Source of the DNA: Falsiroseomonas tokyonensis
GTDB lineage: Bacteria; Pseudomonadota; Alphaproteobacteria; Acetobacterales; Acetobacteraceae
Direction of reading: 5' to 3'
Length of the DNA: 64,000 bases
Assembly: GCF_019024325.1 (NCBI RefSeq)
Contig: NZ_JAFNJS010000005.1
Span: forward strand, 465,286-529,285
Of this stretch, positions 8,129 through 17,259 are shown piece by piece (positions within the stretch are counted from its first letter, which is position 1; each line of letters opens with the position of its first letter). A program made the position numbers and the translations under genes. The notes under the pieces were generated by a model. It was not told the origin of the DNA. It did no database searches and was given only the letters and a program-made list of their open reading frames with translations.

Positions 8129-9145
8129 ATGATCGAAACCACCCGACGCGCCGCGCTCGCCGGCGGCTTTTTGCTGATGGCTGCCCCGGCACTGCGGGCG
8201 CAGCCACGCCCCCCGGCCGGGCGCCTGGCCGCCGGCCTCGAACTTGCCGGGGAGACGCCCGGCCTGCGCAGCCTGATCGTCGCCCAGAACGGCACGCCGA
8301 TGGCGGAGCGGGTGTTTCGCGGGGGCGGGCTGGACCGGCCCACCAATATCAAGTCGGCCTCCAAGACCATCCTCGCCATGCTGGCCGGCATCGCCATCCA
8401 GCGGGGCGTGCTGCGCGGGCTGGATCAGCCGGTGGCGCCGATCCTCGGCAGCCGCATCCCGCGCGATGCGGACCCCGCGGTGCGGCGCATCACGCTGGGC
8501 AATCTGCTCTCCATGCAGGCGGGGCTGGAGCCGACCTCCGGCGCCAATTACGGCCGCTGGGTCAGCAGCCGGGACTGGGTGGGCTTCGCGCTGTCCCGGC
8601 CGATGGTGGATGAGCCGGGCGGGCGGATGCTCTATTCCACCGGCACCTCCCACATCCTGGCCGCCGTCCTGGCACGTGCCAGCGGCCGCAGCATCCGGGA
8701 CCTGGCAACGGAGTGGCTGTTCCAGCCGCTCGGCCATGCCGTGCCGGAGTGGACGCGGGACCCGCAGGGCCTGCACTTCGGCGGCAATGAGATGGCGATC
8801 TCGCCCCAGGCGCTGCTGGATTTCGGCGAATGCTGCCGCAATGGCGGGCGCCATGCGGGCCGCCAGGTGATCCCGGAGGCCTTCCTGCGCGACTCGTGGC
8901 GGCCGCGTGGCCAGTCCTTCTGGTCGGGTCAGAGCTATGGCCTCGGCTGGTGGATCGCCGAGGCGCGGGGCGAGCCGGTGGTCTTCGCCTGGGGCTATGG
9001 CGGGCAGATGGTCTATCTGCTGCCGGGGCTGGGGCTGACGGTGGTGATGACCTCGGATGCCGATGTGCCCCGCGTCCGCGGCCAGGTGCAGACCCGGCAC
9101 GCGCTGTTGGTGGAGGGCATCCTGCCGGCCTTTACCGAGACCTAG
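8129..9145 (+). CDS. Serine hydrolase, beta-lactamase/class C (NylB-like) family, exported
   Basis: A 338-residue penicillin-recognising hydrolase. The N-terminus has a twin-arginine-like signal (TTRRAALAGG) with a hydrophobic stretch and an Ala-Gln cleavage site near residue 24, so it is probably periplasmic. The catalytic SxxK is Ser76-Ala-Ser-Lys79. The second motif reads YSTGTSH (Tyr-Ser-Thr in place of Tyr-x-Asn) and the third is a glycine-rich WGYGGQ in the place of KTG/HxG. This pattern fits esterase or amide hydrolases such as 6-aminohexanoate-dimer hydrolase relatives better than true beta-lactamases. There is no clear Shine-Dalgarno; the start is preceded by a small hairpin. The stop overlaps the convergent gene by 4 bp. 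Confidence 0.85.
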   Translation: MIETTRRAALAGGFLLMAAPALRAQPRPPAGRLAAGLELAGETPGLRSLIVAQNGTPMAERVFRGGGLDRPTNIKSASKTILAMLAGIAIQRGVLRGLDQPVAPILGSRIPRDADPAVRRITLGNLLSMQAGLEPTSGANYGRWVSSRDWVGFALSRPMVDEPGGRMLYSTGTSHILAAVLARASGRSIRDLATEWLFQPLGHAVPEWTRDPQGLHFGGNEMAISPQALLDFGECCRNGGRHAGRQVIPEAFLRDSWRPRGQSFWSGQSYGLGWWIAEARGEPVVFAWGYGGQMVYLLPGLGLTVVMTSDADVPRVRGQVQTRHALLVEGILPAFTET

Positions 9146-9336
9146 TCGTCCGGCGCACCCTTTGTCTCGTCCGTCACACCCGGCGGGTCCGGGTAGAGGT
9201 CGGAGGGCACCTTCGCCTTCGGGTTCCGGGTGGTGCCGCCCTGCTGCACCTTGTCGGCGGTGTTCTTGCTGGCGGGGTCGGCGCTGTTCATGCGCTCGGC
9301 GGCGCCGGTCGGCGGGGTCTTGCTGTCCTGGGTCAT
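9142..9336 (-). CDS. Small hydrophilic hypothetical protein, 64 aa
   Basis: I do not recognise a family. The 64-residue product is rich in Pro, Asp, Lys, Thr and Gly, has no hydrophobic segment, and looks intrinsically disordered (MTQDSKTPPTGAAER at the start, TDETKGAPDD at the end). Its composition is protein-like rather than the Arg/Ala-rich pattern of random frames in this GC-rich DNA, which is why I keep it. It converges on the serine hydrolase with a 4-bp stop overlap and is divergent from the D-aminoacylase gene. Confidence 0.5.
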   Translation of the reverse strand: MTQDSKTPPTGAAERMNSADPASKNTADKVQQGGTTRNPKAKVPSDLYPDPPGVTDETKGAPDD

Positions 9337-9428
9337 GCGGCCTGAACGCGCTGGCGGGGCAGGGGCTCCCTATCGGAAAGCGGCGCCGCTTGCCATGATC
9401 GCGGCGCCTCATCCAAGGGACCCCCGGC

Positions 9429-10895
9429 ATGGCGCTCCGCTGCGACCTCATCATCCGCGACGCGACCCTCATCGACGGCACCGGCGGGCCGCGGCGCACC
9501 GGCGACCTCGGCGTGAAGGGCGACCGCATCGTGGCGATCGGCGACCTCGGCGGCGCCTCCGCGGACCGGGAGGTGATGGCCACCGGCCGCGCCCTCGCGC
9601 CCGGCTTCATCGATGCCCATACGCATGACGACCGTGCGGTGCTCTGCGGCCCCGCCTGCACCACCTGCAAGACCAGCCAGGGCGTCACCACCGTCGTCGT
9701 CGGCTGTTGCGGCGTCTCCCTCTCCCCGGCGCGCTTCAAGCGCATGCCGCCGCCGCCGCTGGACCTGATCGGCGCCGAGGGCTGGTGGCGCTTCGGCGAC
9801 TTCGGCGACTATGCCGAGGCGCTGCGCAAGCAGGGCAGCGAGGTGAACACCTACGCCCTGGTCGGCCACCAGACCATGCGGGTGGAGGCAATGGATGGCG
9901 ACGTGATGCGCCCCGCCAATGACCGCGAGATCCACCACATGCACCAGCGGCTGAAGCAGTCGCTGGCCGAGGGCGCCTCCGGCTTCTCCACCGGCCTCTA
10001 CTACGACCCCAACAAGCACGCGACGACCGAAGAGGTGATCGCGGTGGCGGAGGCGCTGCGCACCACCGGCGGCCTCTATTCCACCCATATGCGGGACGAG
10101 GCCGACAAGGTCCTGGCCTCGATCGAGGAGACGATGAAGATCGGCAAGAAGGCCGGCGTCGGCGTGCAGATCAGCCACCACAAATGCTCGCTGCCGGAGA
10201 ATTTCGGCCGCTCGACCCAGACGCTGCCGCTGATCGCCGAATATGCGCGGACGCAGGAGGTGGCCTACGACGTCTACCCCTATCCGGCCGGCTCCACCGT
10301 GCTGATGCCGGACCGGCTGCGCGACGACGTGAAGGTGATGATCACCTGGTCCGTCCCGCACCCCGAGATGGCGGGCAAATACCTGCATGAGATCGCGCGC
10401 GGCTGGAACAGCGACATCAAGGCGGCGGCCGAGCGCCTGACGCCCGCCGGCCAGATCAGCTTCCAGATGGATGAGGAGGATGTGCGCCGCATCATGGCGC
10501 ATCCGCTGTCGATGATCGGCAGCGACGGCATCCCGCACGACGCCCATCCGCATCCCCGCCTCTGGGGCACCTTCCCGCGGGTGCTGGGGCATTACGTGCG
10601 CGATGTCGGCCTGTTCTCGCTCGAGACCGCCGTGCACAAGATGACCGGCCGCTGCGCCGAGGCCTACGGCATCGTCGATCGCGGCACGCTGGTGGAAGGC
10701 GCCTATGCCGACCTGGTGCTGTTCGACCCCGCCACGGTGATCGATGCCGCCACCTTCGAGACGCCAACCCTGCCTTCGATCGGCATCGAGGAAGTCTGGG
10801 CCAATGGCGTGCCCACTTTCCGCGCCGGCTTCGGCGACAAGGGCGGGGCCACCGGGGAAAAGCCGGGCAGGCTGGTGACGCGCCATCGCGGCTGA
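9429..10895 (+). CDS. N-acyl-D-amino-acid deacylase (D-aminoacylase)
   Basis: A 488-residue amidohydrolase-superfamily metalloenzyme that removes acyl groups from N-acyl-D-amino acids. The metal motif HTHDD is at residues 64-68. VVGCCGVSLSP (residues 90-100) matches the family's Asn-Cys-Gly region, whose Cys bridges the metals; here the Asn is also Cys. Further family blocks are SGFSTGLYYDP, STHMRDE, ISHHKC and SDGIPHDAHPHPRLWGTFPR, the last carrying the catalytic Asp. AAGGGA lies 8 bp before the ATG. It fits the D-amino acid and hydantoin theme. Dihydroorotase-like enzymes are less likely given these motifs. Confidence 0.9.
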   Translation: MALRCDLIIRDATLIDGTGGPRRTGDLGVKGDRIVAIGDLGGASADREVMATGRALAPGFIDAHTHDDRAVLCGPACTTCKTSQGVTTVVVGCCGVSLSPARFKRMPPPPLDLIGAEGWWRFGDFGDYAEALRKQGSEVNTYALVGHQTMRVEAMDGDVMRPANDREIHHMHQRLKQSLAEGASGFSTGLYYDPNKHATTEEVIAVAEALRTTGGLYSTHMRDEADKVLASIEETMKIGKKAGVGVQISHHKCSLPENFGRSTQTLPLIAEYARTQEVAYDVYPYPAGSTVLMPDRLRDDVKVMITWSVPHPEMAGKYLHEIARGWNSDIKAAAERLTPAGQISFQMDEEDVRRIMAHPLSMIGSDGIPHDAHPHPRLWGTFPRVLGHYVRDVGLFSLETAVHKMTGRCAEAYGIVDRGTLVEGAYADLVLFDPATVIDAATFETPTLPSIGIEEVWANGVPTFRAGFGDKGGATGEKPGRLVTRHRG

Positions 10896-11031
10896 ATCGC
10901 TCCCACCGCCGCGGCCGCGCGCCTGGTACCAGCCTGCGCCGACCCCGGCCAATGACCTGGGGCCGACGGGAAGCGGGCAGCCCCTTGGGCGGCCGGACCC
11001 AAAGCCACGCACCGCCCGCAACGCGCTGATC

Positions 11032-11388
11032 ATGGGGCTGCTGCTGCTGGTCGCGCTGTTCCTCGGCGCGCAGCTGTTCAGCGGCGGCTGGACCGCCCGG
11101 CCGGAGATGGAGCCCTATGTGAAGGCCGGCACCCGGGCGGGGGCGGAGCGTCTGCAACGGGACCTGCTGGCGGCGCATCCGCCCGGCGCCAATCTTGGCC
11201 CGCTGATGGCCCGGCTGCAGCGCTACGGCTTCACCTGCCATCCGGTGCGGAAGGACGGCGTGGCGGAGACCTGCCGCTTCCGCCTGCGCCGCAGCGACGA
11301 CCAGGTGCTGACGGCGGAGGTCGATCTCGGGCATGATGGGCTGGTGGTGCAGGCCATTGCGGTGCGCATGGCGCTGGCGCCAAACTGA
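11032..11388 (+). CDS. Hypothetical membrane-anchored protein, 118 aa or longer
   Basis: I do not recognise a family. From the ATG at 11032 the product has one N-terminal membrane segment (GLLLLVALFLGAQLFSGG) followed by a roughly 95-residue soluble domain with two Cys (FTCHPV and ETCRFRL). It looks like a single-pass protein with a periplasmic domain. There is no ribosome binding site at this ATG. The same frame is open for about 50 codons upstream and reads as a proline-rich tail (PRAWYQPAPTPANDLGP and on to KPRTARNALI), but without any ATG, GTG or TTG. The true start is therefore uncertain. Confidence 0.65.
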   Translation: MGLLLLVALFLGAQLFSGGWTARPEMEPYVKAGTRAGAERLQRDLLAAHPPGANLGPLMARLQRYGFTCHPVRKDGVAETCRFRLRRSDDQVLTAEVDLGHDGLVVQAIAVRMALAPN

Positions 11389-11425
11389 GCTTTCAGAACG
11401 TCAGCATTGCTGTCACGATCCGCGC

Positions 11426-12019
11426 ATGGACTGGTTGCCCCTCTTCGGCTTCGCCATCGCCTCCTCGGTCACGCCGGGGCCGAATGTGCTGATGGTCGCG
11501 GCCTCCGCCGCTGCGCACGGCCTCCGGCGCGTCTGGCCGCATATGCTGGGCATCACCTTCGGCTTCGGGGGGATGATCCTGGTGGTGGGGCTGGGCCTGG
11601 CGGGGCCGCTGCTGGCCAGCCGGGTCCTGCATGAGGTGCTGCGCTGGGCCGGCGCGCTGTGGCTGCTGTGGCTCGCATGGAAGATCGCGACGGCGCCACC
11701 CCCCCAGGCCGTGGGGCAGGGGGCCGCAAAGCCGCCGTTGGGTTTCGTGGGCGGCGCGCTGTTCCAATGGGTGAACCCGAAGGCCTGGATGATTGCCGCC
11801 GCCGTGGTGCCCGCCTTCACCCGGCCGGGCGAGCCCATGCTGCCGCAGGTGGTGGCGATTTCGCTGGTCTTCCTGTCCATCACGCTGCCCTGCCTGCTGG
11901 TCTGGGCCGGCATCGGCGTCGGCACCGGAAGGCTGCTGCGCAAGCCCGCGCATCTGCGCGCCTTCAACATCGCCATGGCGCTGCTGCTGGTGGCCAGCCT
12001 GGTGCCGATGCTCCGATAG
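11426..12019 (+). CDS. LysE/RhtB family amino-acid exporter
   Basis: A 197-residue inner-membrane protein with about six hydrophobic segments, the standard size for the LysE/RhtB superfamily, which exports amino acids or their derivatives by proton antiport. The N-terminal signature FAIASSVTPGPNVLMVAASA is characteristic, with the conserved TPGPN. The middle has GGALFQWVNPKAWM, the second conserved block. The ATG at 11426 starts at the family-typical position; earlier in-frame codons lie inside the preceding gene. The substrate is unknown. Its location among D-amino-acid and carbamoyl genes suggests relief from amino-acid overload. Confidence 0.88.
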   Translation: MDWLPLFGFAIASSVTPGPNVLMVAASAAAHGLRRVWPHMLGITFGFGGMILVVGLGLAGPLLASRVLHEVLRWAGALWLLWLAWKIATAPPPQAVGQGAAKPPLGFVGGALFQWVNPKAWMIAAAVVPAFTRPGEPMLPQVVAISLVFLSITLPCLLVWAGIGVGTGRLLRKPAHLRAFNIAMALLLVASLVPMLR

Positions 12020-12057
12020 GGGGGCGGCGGTAGACGTCCGCGCTTTCGCGCCTTAAT

Positions 12058-12078
12058 CCCGGGGGTAACCCCGGGAGA
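12058..12078 (+). promoter_or_regulatory. Hairpin with GNRA-type loop that includes the ribosome binding site of the acyl-CoA dehydrogenase gene
   Basis: CCCGGGG (12058-12064) pairs with CCCCGGG (12069-12075) around GTAA, a GNRA-type tetraloop in RNA. The likely Shine-Dalgarno GGGAGA (12073-12078) begins inside the 3' arm, 8 bp before the ATG at 12087. When folded it would mask ribosome access. It could also serve as the transcript end of the LysE gene. Confidence 0.4.
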
Positions 12079-12086
12079 CGCCCTCG

Positions 12087-13250
12087 ATGGACATGCACCA
12101 GCCCGCCACCGATCCGCATGCCGAGATCCGGGAGGAAGTGCGGAAGCTCTGCGCCCGCTTCCCCGGCGAATACTGGCGCGAGCTGGATGCCCGCCGCGGC
12201 TACCCCACGGAATTCGTCAATGCGCTGACGGAAAGCGGCTACCTGGCCGCGCTGATCCCCGAGGAATTCGGTGGCGCCGGCCTGCCGCTGGCGGGTGCCG
12301 CCGCGATCCTGGAGGAGATCCAGGCCAGTGGGTGCAACGGCGCCGCCTGCCACGCGCAGATGTACATCATGGGCACCATCCTGCGGCATGGCAGCCCGGC
12401 CCAGAAGGCGCAGTACCTGCCCGCCATCGCCGAGGGCCGCCTGCGCCTGCAGGCCTTCGGCGTCACCGAGCCCACCAGCGGCACCGACACCACCGCGCTG
12501 CGCACCACCGCCCGCCGCGAAGGCGACAAGTACATCGTCAACGGCCAGAAGATCTGGACCAGCCGGGCGGAGCATTCCGACCTGATGCTGCTGCTGGCCC
12601 GCACCACGCCGCGGGACCAGGTGACGAAGAAGACCGAGGGCCTGTCCACCTTCATCGTCGACATGCGGACCGCAAAGGGCCTGACCATCCGCCCGATCCG
12701 CACCATGATGAACCACAATTCCTGCGAGGTCTTCTTCGACAATATGGAAGTGCCGGCGGAGAACCTGCTCGGCACCGAGGGCAAGGGTTTTCGCTACATC
12801 CTGGACGGCATGAATGCCGAGCGGCTGCTGATCGCCGCCGAGTGCATCGGCGACGCCAAGTGGTTCATCGCCAAGGCCAGCGCCTATGCGAAGGAACGCG
12901 TGCTGTTCGGTCGCCCGATCGGCCAGAACCAGGGCGTGCAATTCCCCATCGCCAAGGCCTATGCCCAGATGCGCGCGGCGGAGGCCATTATCGAGAAGGG
13001 CCTCGCCAAATTCGCCGCCGGCCAGAACTGCGGCGAGGAGGCGAATATGGGCAAGATGCTGGCCGCGGAGGCCAGCTGGGCCGCCGGCGAGGCCTGCGTG
13101 AACACCCATGGCGGCTTCGGCTTCGCCGAGGAATACGACATCGAGCGCAAGTTCCGCGAGACGCGGCTGTACCAGGTGGCGCCGATCAGCACGAACCTGA
13201 TTTTGTCCTATATCGGCGAACACGTGCTGGGCATGCCGCGGAGCTACTGA
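12087..13250 (+). CDS. Acyl-CoA dehydrogenase
   Basis: A 387-residue FAD enzyme that introduces the alpha-beta double bond into acyl-CoA. Family signatures are present: AFGVTEPTSGTD (FAD/acyl-CoA region, residues 123-134), NGQKIWTSRA, FGRPIGQNQGVQFPIA and the C-terminal NTHGGFGFAEEYDIERKFR. The usual catalytic Glu in the C-terminal YEGT motif is absent (the sequence reads LYQVAPIST). A Glu at residue 245 in MNAERLL matches the alternative catalytic position used by isovaleryl-CoA and long-chain enzymes. It is followed by HAD and CoA-transferase genes with almost no spacing, so the three probably act on one acid substrate. Confidence 0.92.
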   Translation: MDMHQPATDPHAEIREEVRKLCARFPGEYWRELDARRGYPTEFVNALTESGYLAALIPEEFGGAGLPLAGAAAILEEIQASGCNGAACHAQMYIMGTILRHGSPAQKAQYLPAIAEGRLRLQAFGVTEPTSGTDTTALRTTARREGDKYIVNGQKIWTSRAEHSDLMLLLARTTPRDQVTKKTEGLSTFIVDMRTAKGLTIRPIRTMMNHNSCEVFFDNMEVPAENLLGTEGKGFRYILDGMNAERLLIAAECIGDAKWFIAKASAYAKERVLFGRPIGQNQGVQFPIAKAYAQMRAAEAIIEKGLAKFAAGQNCGEEANMGKMLAAEASWAAGEACVNTHGGFGFAEEYDIERKFRETRLYQVAPISTNLILSYIGEHVLGMPRSY

Positions 13251-13252
13251 GG

Positions 13253-14086
13253 ATGATCCCCGTCGCGATCGCCTACGACTTCGATGGCACGCTCGCGCCG
13301 GGGAATATGCAGGAACACGTCTTCCTGCCGGCGCTGGACATCAAGCCGGACGTGTTCTGGGCGAAGACGGAGCGGCTGGCGCGGGACCAGCAGGGCGACC
13401 CCATCCTCACCTATATGCACCAGATGCTGCAGGAGGCGCGCGATGCCGGCCTGCCGATGCGACGCGAGGACTGGGTCGCGCATGGCCGCGACATACCGCT
13501 TTTCGCGGGTGTCGAGAGCTGGTTCGACCGCATCGATGCGGCGGCCAGCGCGCGCGGCATCGCCGTTCAGCACTACGTCATCTCCTCCGGCCTGCGGGAG
13601 CTGATCGACGGCACGCCGATCCGCAGCCACCTCGCAAAAGTCTTCGCCTCGGGGTTTCTCTACGATGCTTCGGGCGTTGCCGTCGCAGCGGCGATCGCGG
13701 TGAACTACACCACCAAGACGCAGTACCTGTTCCGCATCAACAAGGGCGCGCTGGACATCGCGGACAACAAGGCGGTGAACGCCTATCAGCCGCCGGACCA
13801 GCGGGCGGTGCCCTTCAGCAACATGATCTTCATTGGCGATGGAGAGACGGACATCCCCTGCTTCCGGCTGGTGAAGGAACAGGGGGGCCATTCGATCGCC
13901 GTCTACAATCCGACCCATGCGGCCGGTCCCGAACTGGGCCAGCGCCTGATCCAGGAAGGCCGCGTGCATTGCGCCGTGGCGGCGGATTACCGGGAGGGTG
14001 GCCCGCTGGAAGCGCGGGTCCTCGCCGTGCTCGACCTGCTGCAGGCCCGCGCCCTGGTGACGGCACCGGAGACACCCCGCCCATGA
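13253..14086 (+). CDS. HAD-superfamily hydrolase/phosphatase
   Basis: A 277-residue haloacid-dehalogenase-fold protein. Motif I is YDFDGTLAP (nucleophile Asp9, acid/base Asp11). Motif II lies in YVISSGLREL, and motif III/IV in FIGDGETDIPCF. The region between motifs I and II, about 100 residues, forms a sizeable cap. The ATG begins 2 bp after the acyl-CoA dehydrogenase stop, and its own stop overlaps the next ATG (ATGA), so it is a middle gene of a three-gene unit. A phosphatase role is usual for this motif set, but the substrate cannot be assigned. Confidence 0.82.
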   Translation: MIPVAIAYDFDGTLAPGNMQEHVFLPALDIKPDVFWAKTERLARDQQGDPILTYMHQMLQEARDAGLPMRREDWVAHGRDIPLFAGVESWFDRIDAAASARGIAVQHYVISSGLRELIDGTPIRSHLAKVFASGFLYDASGVAVAAAIAVNYTTKTQYLFRINKGALDIADNKAVNAYQPPDQRAVPFSNMIFIGDGETDIPCFRLVKEQGGHSIAVYNPTHAAGPELGQRLIQEGRVHCAVAADYREGGPLEARVLAVLDLLQARALVTAPETPRP

Positions 14087-15213
14087 CTGCCAAGCCGCTG
14101 GAAGGCCTTCTCGTCGTCGCCATGGAACAGGCCGTCGCCGCGCCGACCTGTTCCGTGAAGCTGGCCGATGCCGGCGCCCGCGTGATCAAGATCGAGCGCG
14201 CGGAGGGCGACTTCGCCCGGGGCTACGACACCGCCGCGGCGGGCCAGTCCAGCTATTTCGTCTGGCTGAACCGCGGCAAGGAATCCCTCACCCTCGATAT
14301 CAAGCAGCCCGGGGACAAGGCGCTGCTGGCCCGCATCCTGGCGCGCGCCGATGTCTTCATCCAGAACCTCGCCCCCGGCGCCATGGCCCGCGCCGGCTTC
14401 GGCAGCGCGGAGCTGCGCGCGAAACATCCGCGCCTCATCACCGTCGATATCTCCGGCTATGGCGAGGAAGGCGACTACGCCGCGATGAAGGCCTATGACC
14501 TGCTGGTGCAGGCGGAATCGGGCCTGGCCGCCATCACCGGCCACCCCGCCGGGCCGGGGCGCGTCGGCGTTTCGGTGGTCGATATCGCCTGCGGCATGAA
14601 CGCCCATGCGGCGGTGCTGGAGGCGCTGATCGCGCGGTCCATCACCGGCCAGGGCACCGGCATCGCCGTCTCGCTCTTCGACGGCATGGCGGATTGGATG
14701 AACGTGCCCCTGCTGTATTTCGAGGGCACCGGCAAGGCGCCCGCCCGCGTAGGCCTCGCGCATCCCTCCATCTGCCCCTATGGCGCTTTCGCCACGGCGG
14801 ATGGGGCGCTGGTGCTGATCTCGATCCAGAACGAGCGCGAATGGGCCGCCCTCTGCGCCGGCTTCCTGGGCGAGCCCGGCCTTGCCACCCGGCCCGGCTG
14901 GTCCTCCAACAATGACCGCGTGGCGAACCGCCCGGCGGTCGATGCGCATGTCGCCAAGGCTTTCGCCGGGCTGACGCGGGATGCCGCGGCGGCGCGGCTG
15001 AACGCGGCGGGCATCGCCTATGGCTTCGTCAATGGCGTGGCGGAGCTGGCCAGCCACCCGGCCCTGCGCCGCCTGGTGGTGGAAACCCCCAATGGCCCGG
15101 TACCTGTCGCGGCCCCCGCGGCGCGGCTGGCCGGGCAGGCGCGCAGCTACGGCCCGGTGCCCGCGCTCGGCGCGCACAGCGCCGCCATCCGCGCCGAATT
15201 TGCCGCCGAATGA
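14083..15213 (+). CDS. CaiB/BaiF (family III) CoA-transferase
   Basis: A 376-residue family III CoA-transferase, which moves CoA between carboxylic acids through an aspartyl-CoA intermediate. The N-terminus shows EGLLVVAMEQAVAAPTC, then DAGARVIKIERAEGDFAR and WLNRGKESLTLDI, all standard. The catalytic Asp is Asp167 in VSVVDIACGM. LITVDISGYGEEG is another conserved block. The start at 14083 overlaps the HAD stop by 4 bp. With the acyl-CoA dehydrogenase two genes upstream, this enzyme probably activates a carboxylic acid as its CoA thioester for oxidation. Confidence 0.9.
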   Translation: MTAKPLEGLLVVAMEQAVAAPTCSVKLADAGARVIKIERAEGDFARGYDTAAAGQSSYFVWLNRGKESLTLDIKQPGDKALLARILARADVFIQNLAPGAMARAGFGSAELRAKHPRLITVDISGYGEEGDYAAMKAYDLLVQAESGLAAITGHPAGPGRVGVSVVDIACGMNAHAAVLEALIARSITGQGTGIAVSLFDGMADWMNVPLLYFEGTGKAPARVGLAHPSICPYGAFATADGALVLISIQNEREWAALCAGFLGEPGLATRPGWSSNNDRVANRPAVDAHVAKAFAGLTRDAAAARLNAAGIAYGFVNGVAELASHPALRRLVVETPNGPVPVAAPAARLAGQARSYGPVPALGAHSAAIRAEFAAE

Positions 15214-15281
15214 AGCCGGCCTTTACGATCGGCTAGCCTCCCGCCGCTAGGCTGCGCGCCGCCATCGACTGGAAGTGCCGC

Positions 15282-17249
15282 ATGAACCGCCTGGCCTCGA
15301 TTCGCCTGCAACTGGCTGGCGGCTTCGCCGCGGCCGCCATCTTCGCCTGCCTGGCCCTCTCGGCCTGGTCCTGGTGGGCCATGCAGGATCGCCATGCGGC
15401 TGCGGCCGTCCAGGCCCTGGCGCAGGGTGAGGCCTCGCTGGACGACGCCCTGGCCGAGGAACAGCATCGCCAGCTGATCCTGGCCCGTGCCCTGGCGGCG
15501 CTGCCCCAGGTCCAGGCGGCCGCGGCCGCCAAGGACCGCGAGGCCATGCTCGCCGCCATCCTGCCCGCCTTCGAGGCGCTGCGCGCCGCCGGCGACGTGA
15601 CCAATATGTCCTTTGTCGTGCCGCCCGGCGTCACCCTGCTGCGGCCCCATGCACCGACCAATTTCGGCGACGACATCACCACCCGCCGCCCCGACATGGT
15701 GGCGGTGCTGCAGGGCGGCCCGGCCAGCAGTGGGGTGGAGCAGCTGGTCAGCGGCACCGGCATCGCCGCCATCGTGCCGATCCGCCAGGGCGGGCAGGTG
15801 GTGGGCGTGCTCAATGTCGCCACCGTCTTCAACCAGGCCGAGCTGAACCGGATCCGCGATGCCACGGGCCTGGCGATCGCGGTGCATGCCGTGCGGCCGG
15901 ATGCGATCCGCACCTTCGGCGCCACGCCCGGCTTCCGCCGCGTGGCGGATGACGCGGCGCTGCGCGCGGCGCAGACCCAGCCGCCGGCGCCCTGGGCCAC
16001 GCGGCAGGACGGCGTGCCGGTGATGGTCACGCTGAAGCCGCTGCGCAATTCCCAGGGTCACACGGTGGCGGTGGCGGAACTGCTGCTGGATCGCAGCGGG
16101 GCGGAGGCCGAGGCGGCGCAGGAGCGCGCCTGGCTCGCCGGCCTGGCGCTGGGCGTGCTGGCCCTGGTGATGCTGCTGGCGGCGGTGCTCGGCCGCGCCA
16201 TCGCCGGCCCGATCGATCGCATGACGCGCGCCATGTCGGACCTCGCCGGCGGGCGGCTGGAGACGGAGATCCCGGGCCTCAGCAAGGGGGGCGAGCTCGG
16301 CGCCATGGCGCGGGCCGTGCAGGTGTTCAAGGACAATGCCCTGGCCGTGCGGCGGCTGGAGGCGGAGCAGCGCGCCGCGGAAGGGGCCGCCGCCGCCCAG
16401 CGCCAGGCCGATATGCGCAAGCTGGCCAGCGACTTCCAGGCGGAGATCGGCGGCATCATCGAACAGGTGGCGGCCGCGGCCAGCCGCATGGAGAGCTCCG
16501 CCAAGGGGCTCACCGCCTTTGCCGAACGCTCCAGCGAAAAGGCGGGCGCCGCCAGCGATGCGACCCAGGATGCCAGCGCCAATGTGCAGACCGTCGCCGC
16601 GGCGACGGAGCAATTGGCCACCAGCGTGAACGAGATCTCGCGCCAGGTGGTCAATTCCTCCGCCATCGCCAGCCGCGCGGTGGCCGAGGCGCAGGCAACG
16701 GATGGCCGCGTGCAGGGGCTTTCGGCGGCGGCCAACCAGATCGGCGACGTGGTGCGGCTGATTTCCGACATCGCCGCCCGCACCAATCTGCTGGCGCTGA
16801 ACGCGACCATCGAGGCCGCTCGCGCCGGGGAGGCCGGGAAGGGCTTCGCCGTGGTGGCGGCGGAGGTGAAGAACCTGGCCGAGCAGACCGCGCGCGCCAC
16901 CGGGGAGATCGGCGCCAAGGTGGGCGAAATCCAGACGGCGACGGCGGAATCGGTCGGCGCCATCCGCAGCATCGGCCAGGTGATCGACGAGATGGCGGAG
17001 ATCGCGCGCGGCATCGCCGTGGCGGTGGAGGAACAGGGCAATGCCACCCGCGACATCGCCCGCAACGTGCAGCAGGCGGCGCGCGGCACCAGCGAGGTAG
17101 TGGGCCATATCGGCGGCGTGGCCGAGGCGGCGCAGGAGGCCGGCGCCTCCGCCGGCGGCCTGCTGCAGGAAGCCAGCGGCCTGTCGCGTCAGGCCACCCG
17201 CCTGCGCAGCGAGGTCGCGACCTTCCTCGGCACCATGCGCGCCGCGTGA
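15282..17249 (+). CDS. Methyl-accepting chemotaxis protein
   Basis: A 655-residue transmembrane chemoreceptor. The first membrane helix is at about residues 12-33 and the second at about 284-306, enclosing a 250-residue periplasmic Cache-like sensor. A HAMP domain follows ([19 protein letters not shown]) and then the cytoplasmic signalling coil. The hairpin tip that contacts CheA and CheW is intact near residues 499-535 ([35 protein letters not shown]). No C-terminal CheR-tethering pentapeptide is present. It converges on the amino-acid ABC permease with a 10-bp gap, and the neighbourhood suggests an amino-acid-type ligand. Confidence 0.93.
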   Translation: MNRLASIRLQLAGGFAAAAIFACLALSAWSWWAMQDRHAAAAVQALAQGEASLDDALAEEQHRQLILARALAALPQVQAAAAAKDREAMLAAILPAFEALRAAGDVTNMSFVVPPGVTLLRPHAPTNFGDDITTRRPDMVAVLQGGPASSGVEQLVSGTGIAAIVPIRQGGQVVGVLNVATVFNQAELNRIRDATGLAIAVHAVRPDAIRTFGATPGFRRVADDAALRAAQTQPPAPWATRQDGVPVMVTLKPLRNSQGHTVAVAELLLDRSGAEAEAAQERAWLAGLALGVLALVMLLAAVLGRAIAGPIDRMTRAMSDLAGGRLETEIPGLSKGGELGAMARAVQVFKDNALAVRRLEAEQRAAEGAAAAQRQADMRKLASDFQAEIGGIIEQVAAAASRMESSAKGLTAFAERSSEKAGAASDATQDASANVQTVAAATEQLATSVNEISRQVVNSSAIASRAVAEAQATDGRVQGLSAAANQIGDVVRLISDIAARTNLLALNATIEAARAGEAGKGFAVVAAEVKNLAEQTARATGEIGAKVGEIQTATAESVGAIRSIGQVIDEMAEIARGIAVAVEEQGNATRDIARNVQQAARGTSEVVGHIGGVAEAAQEAGASAGGLLQEASGLSRQATRLRSEVATFLGTMRAA

Positions 17250-17259
17250 TGGCGGCGCG

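Noticed and set aside
11399..11416. PHO box upstream of the LysE gene
   Set aside because: Only one heptamer (CTGTCAC) matches; the position 11 bp upstream does not, so it is most likely chance.
15147..17108. Long minus-strand open frame opposite the chemoreceptor gene
   Set aside because: The plus-strand product has complete chemoreceptor domains; the antisense product is low-complexity Arg/Gly/Ala sequence.
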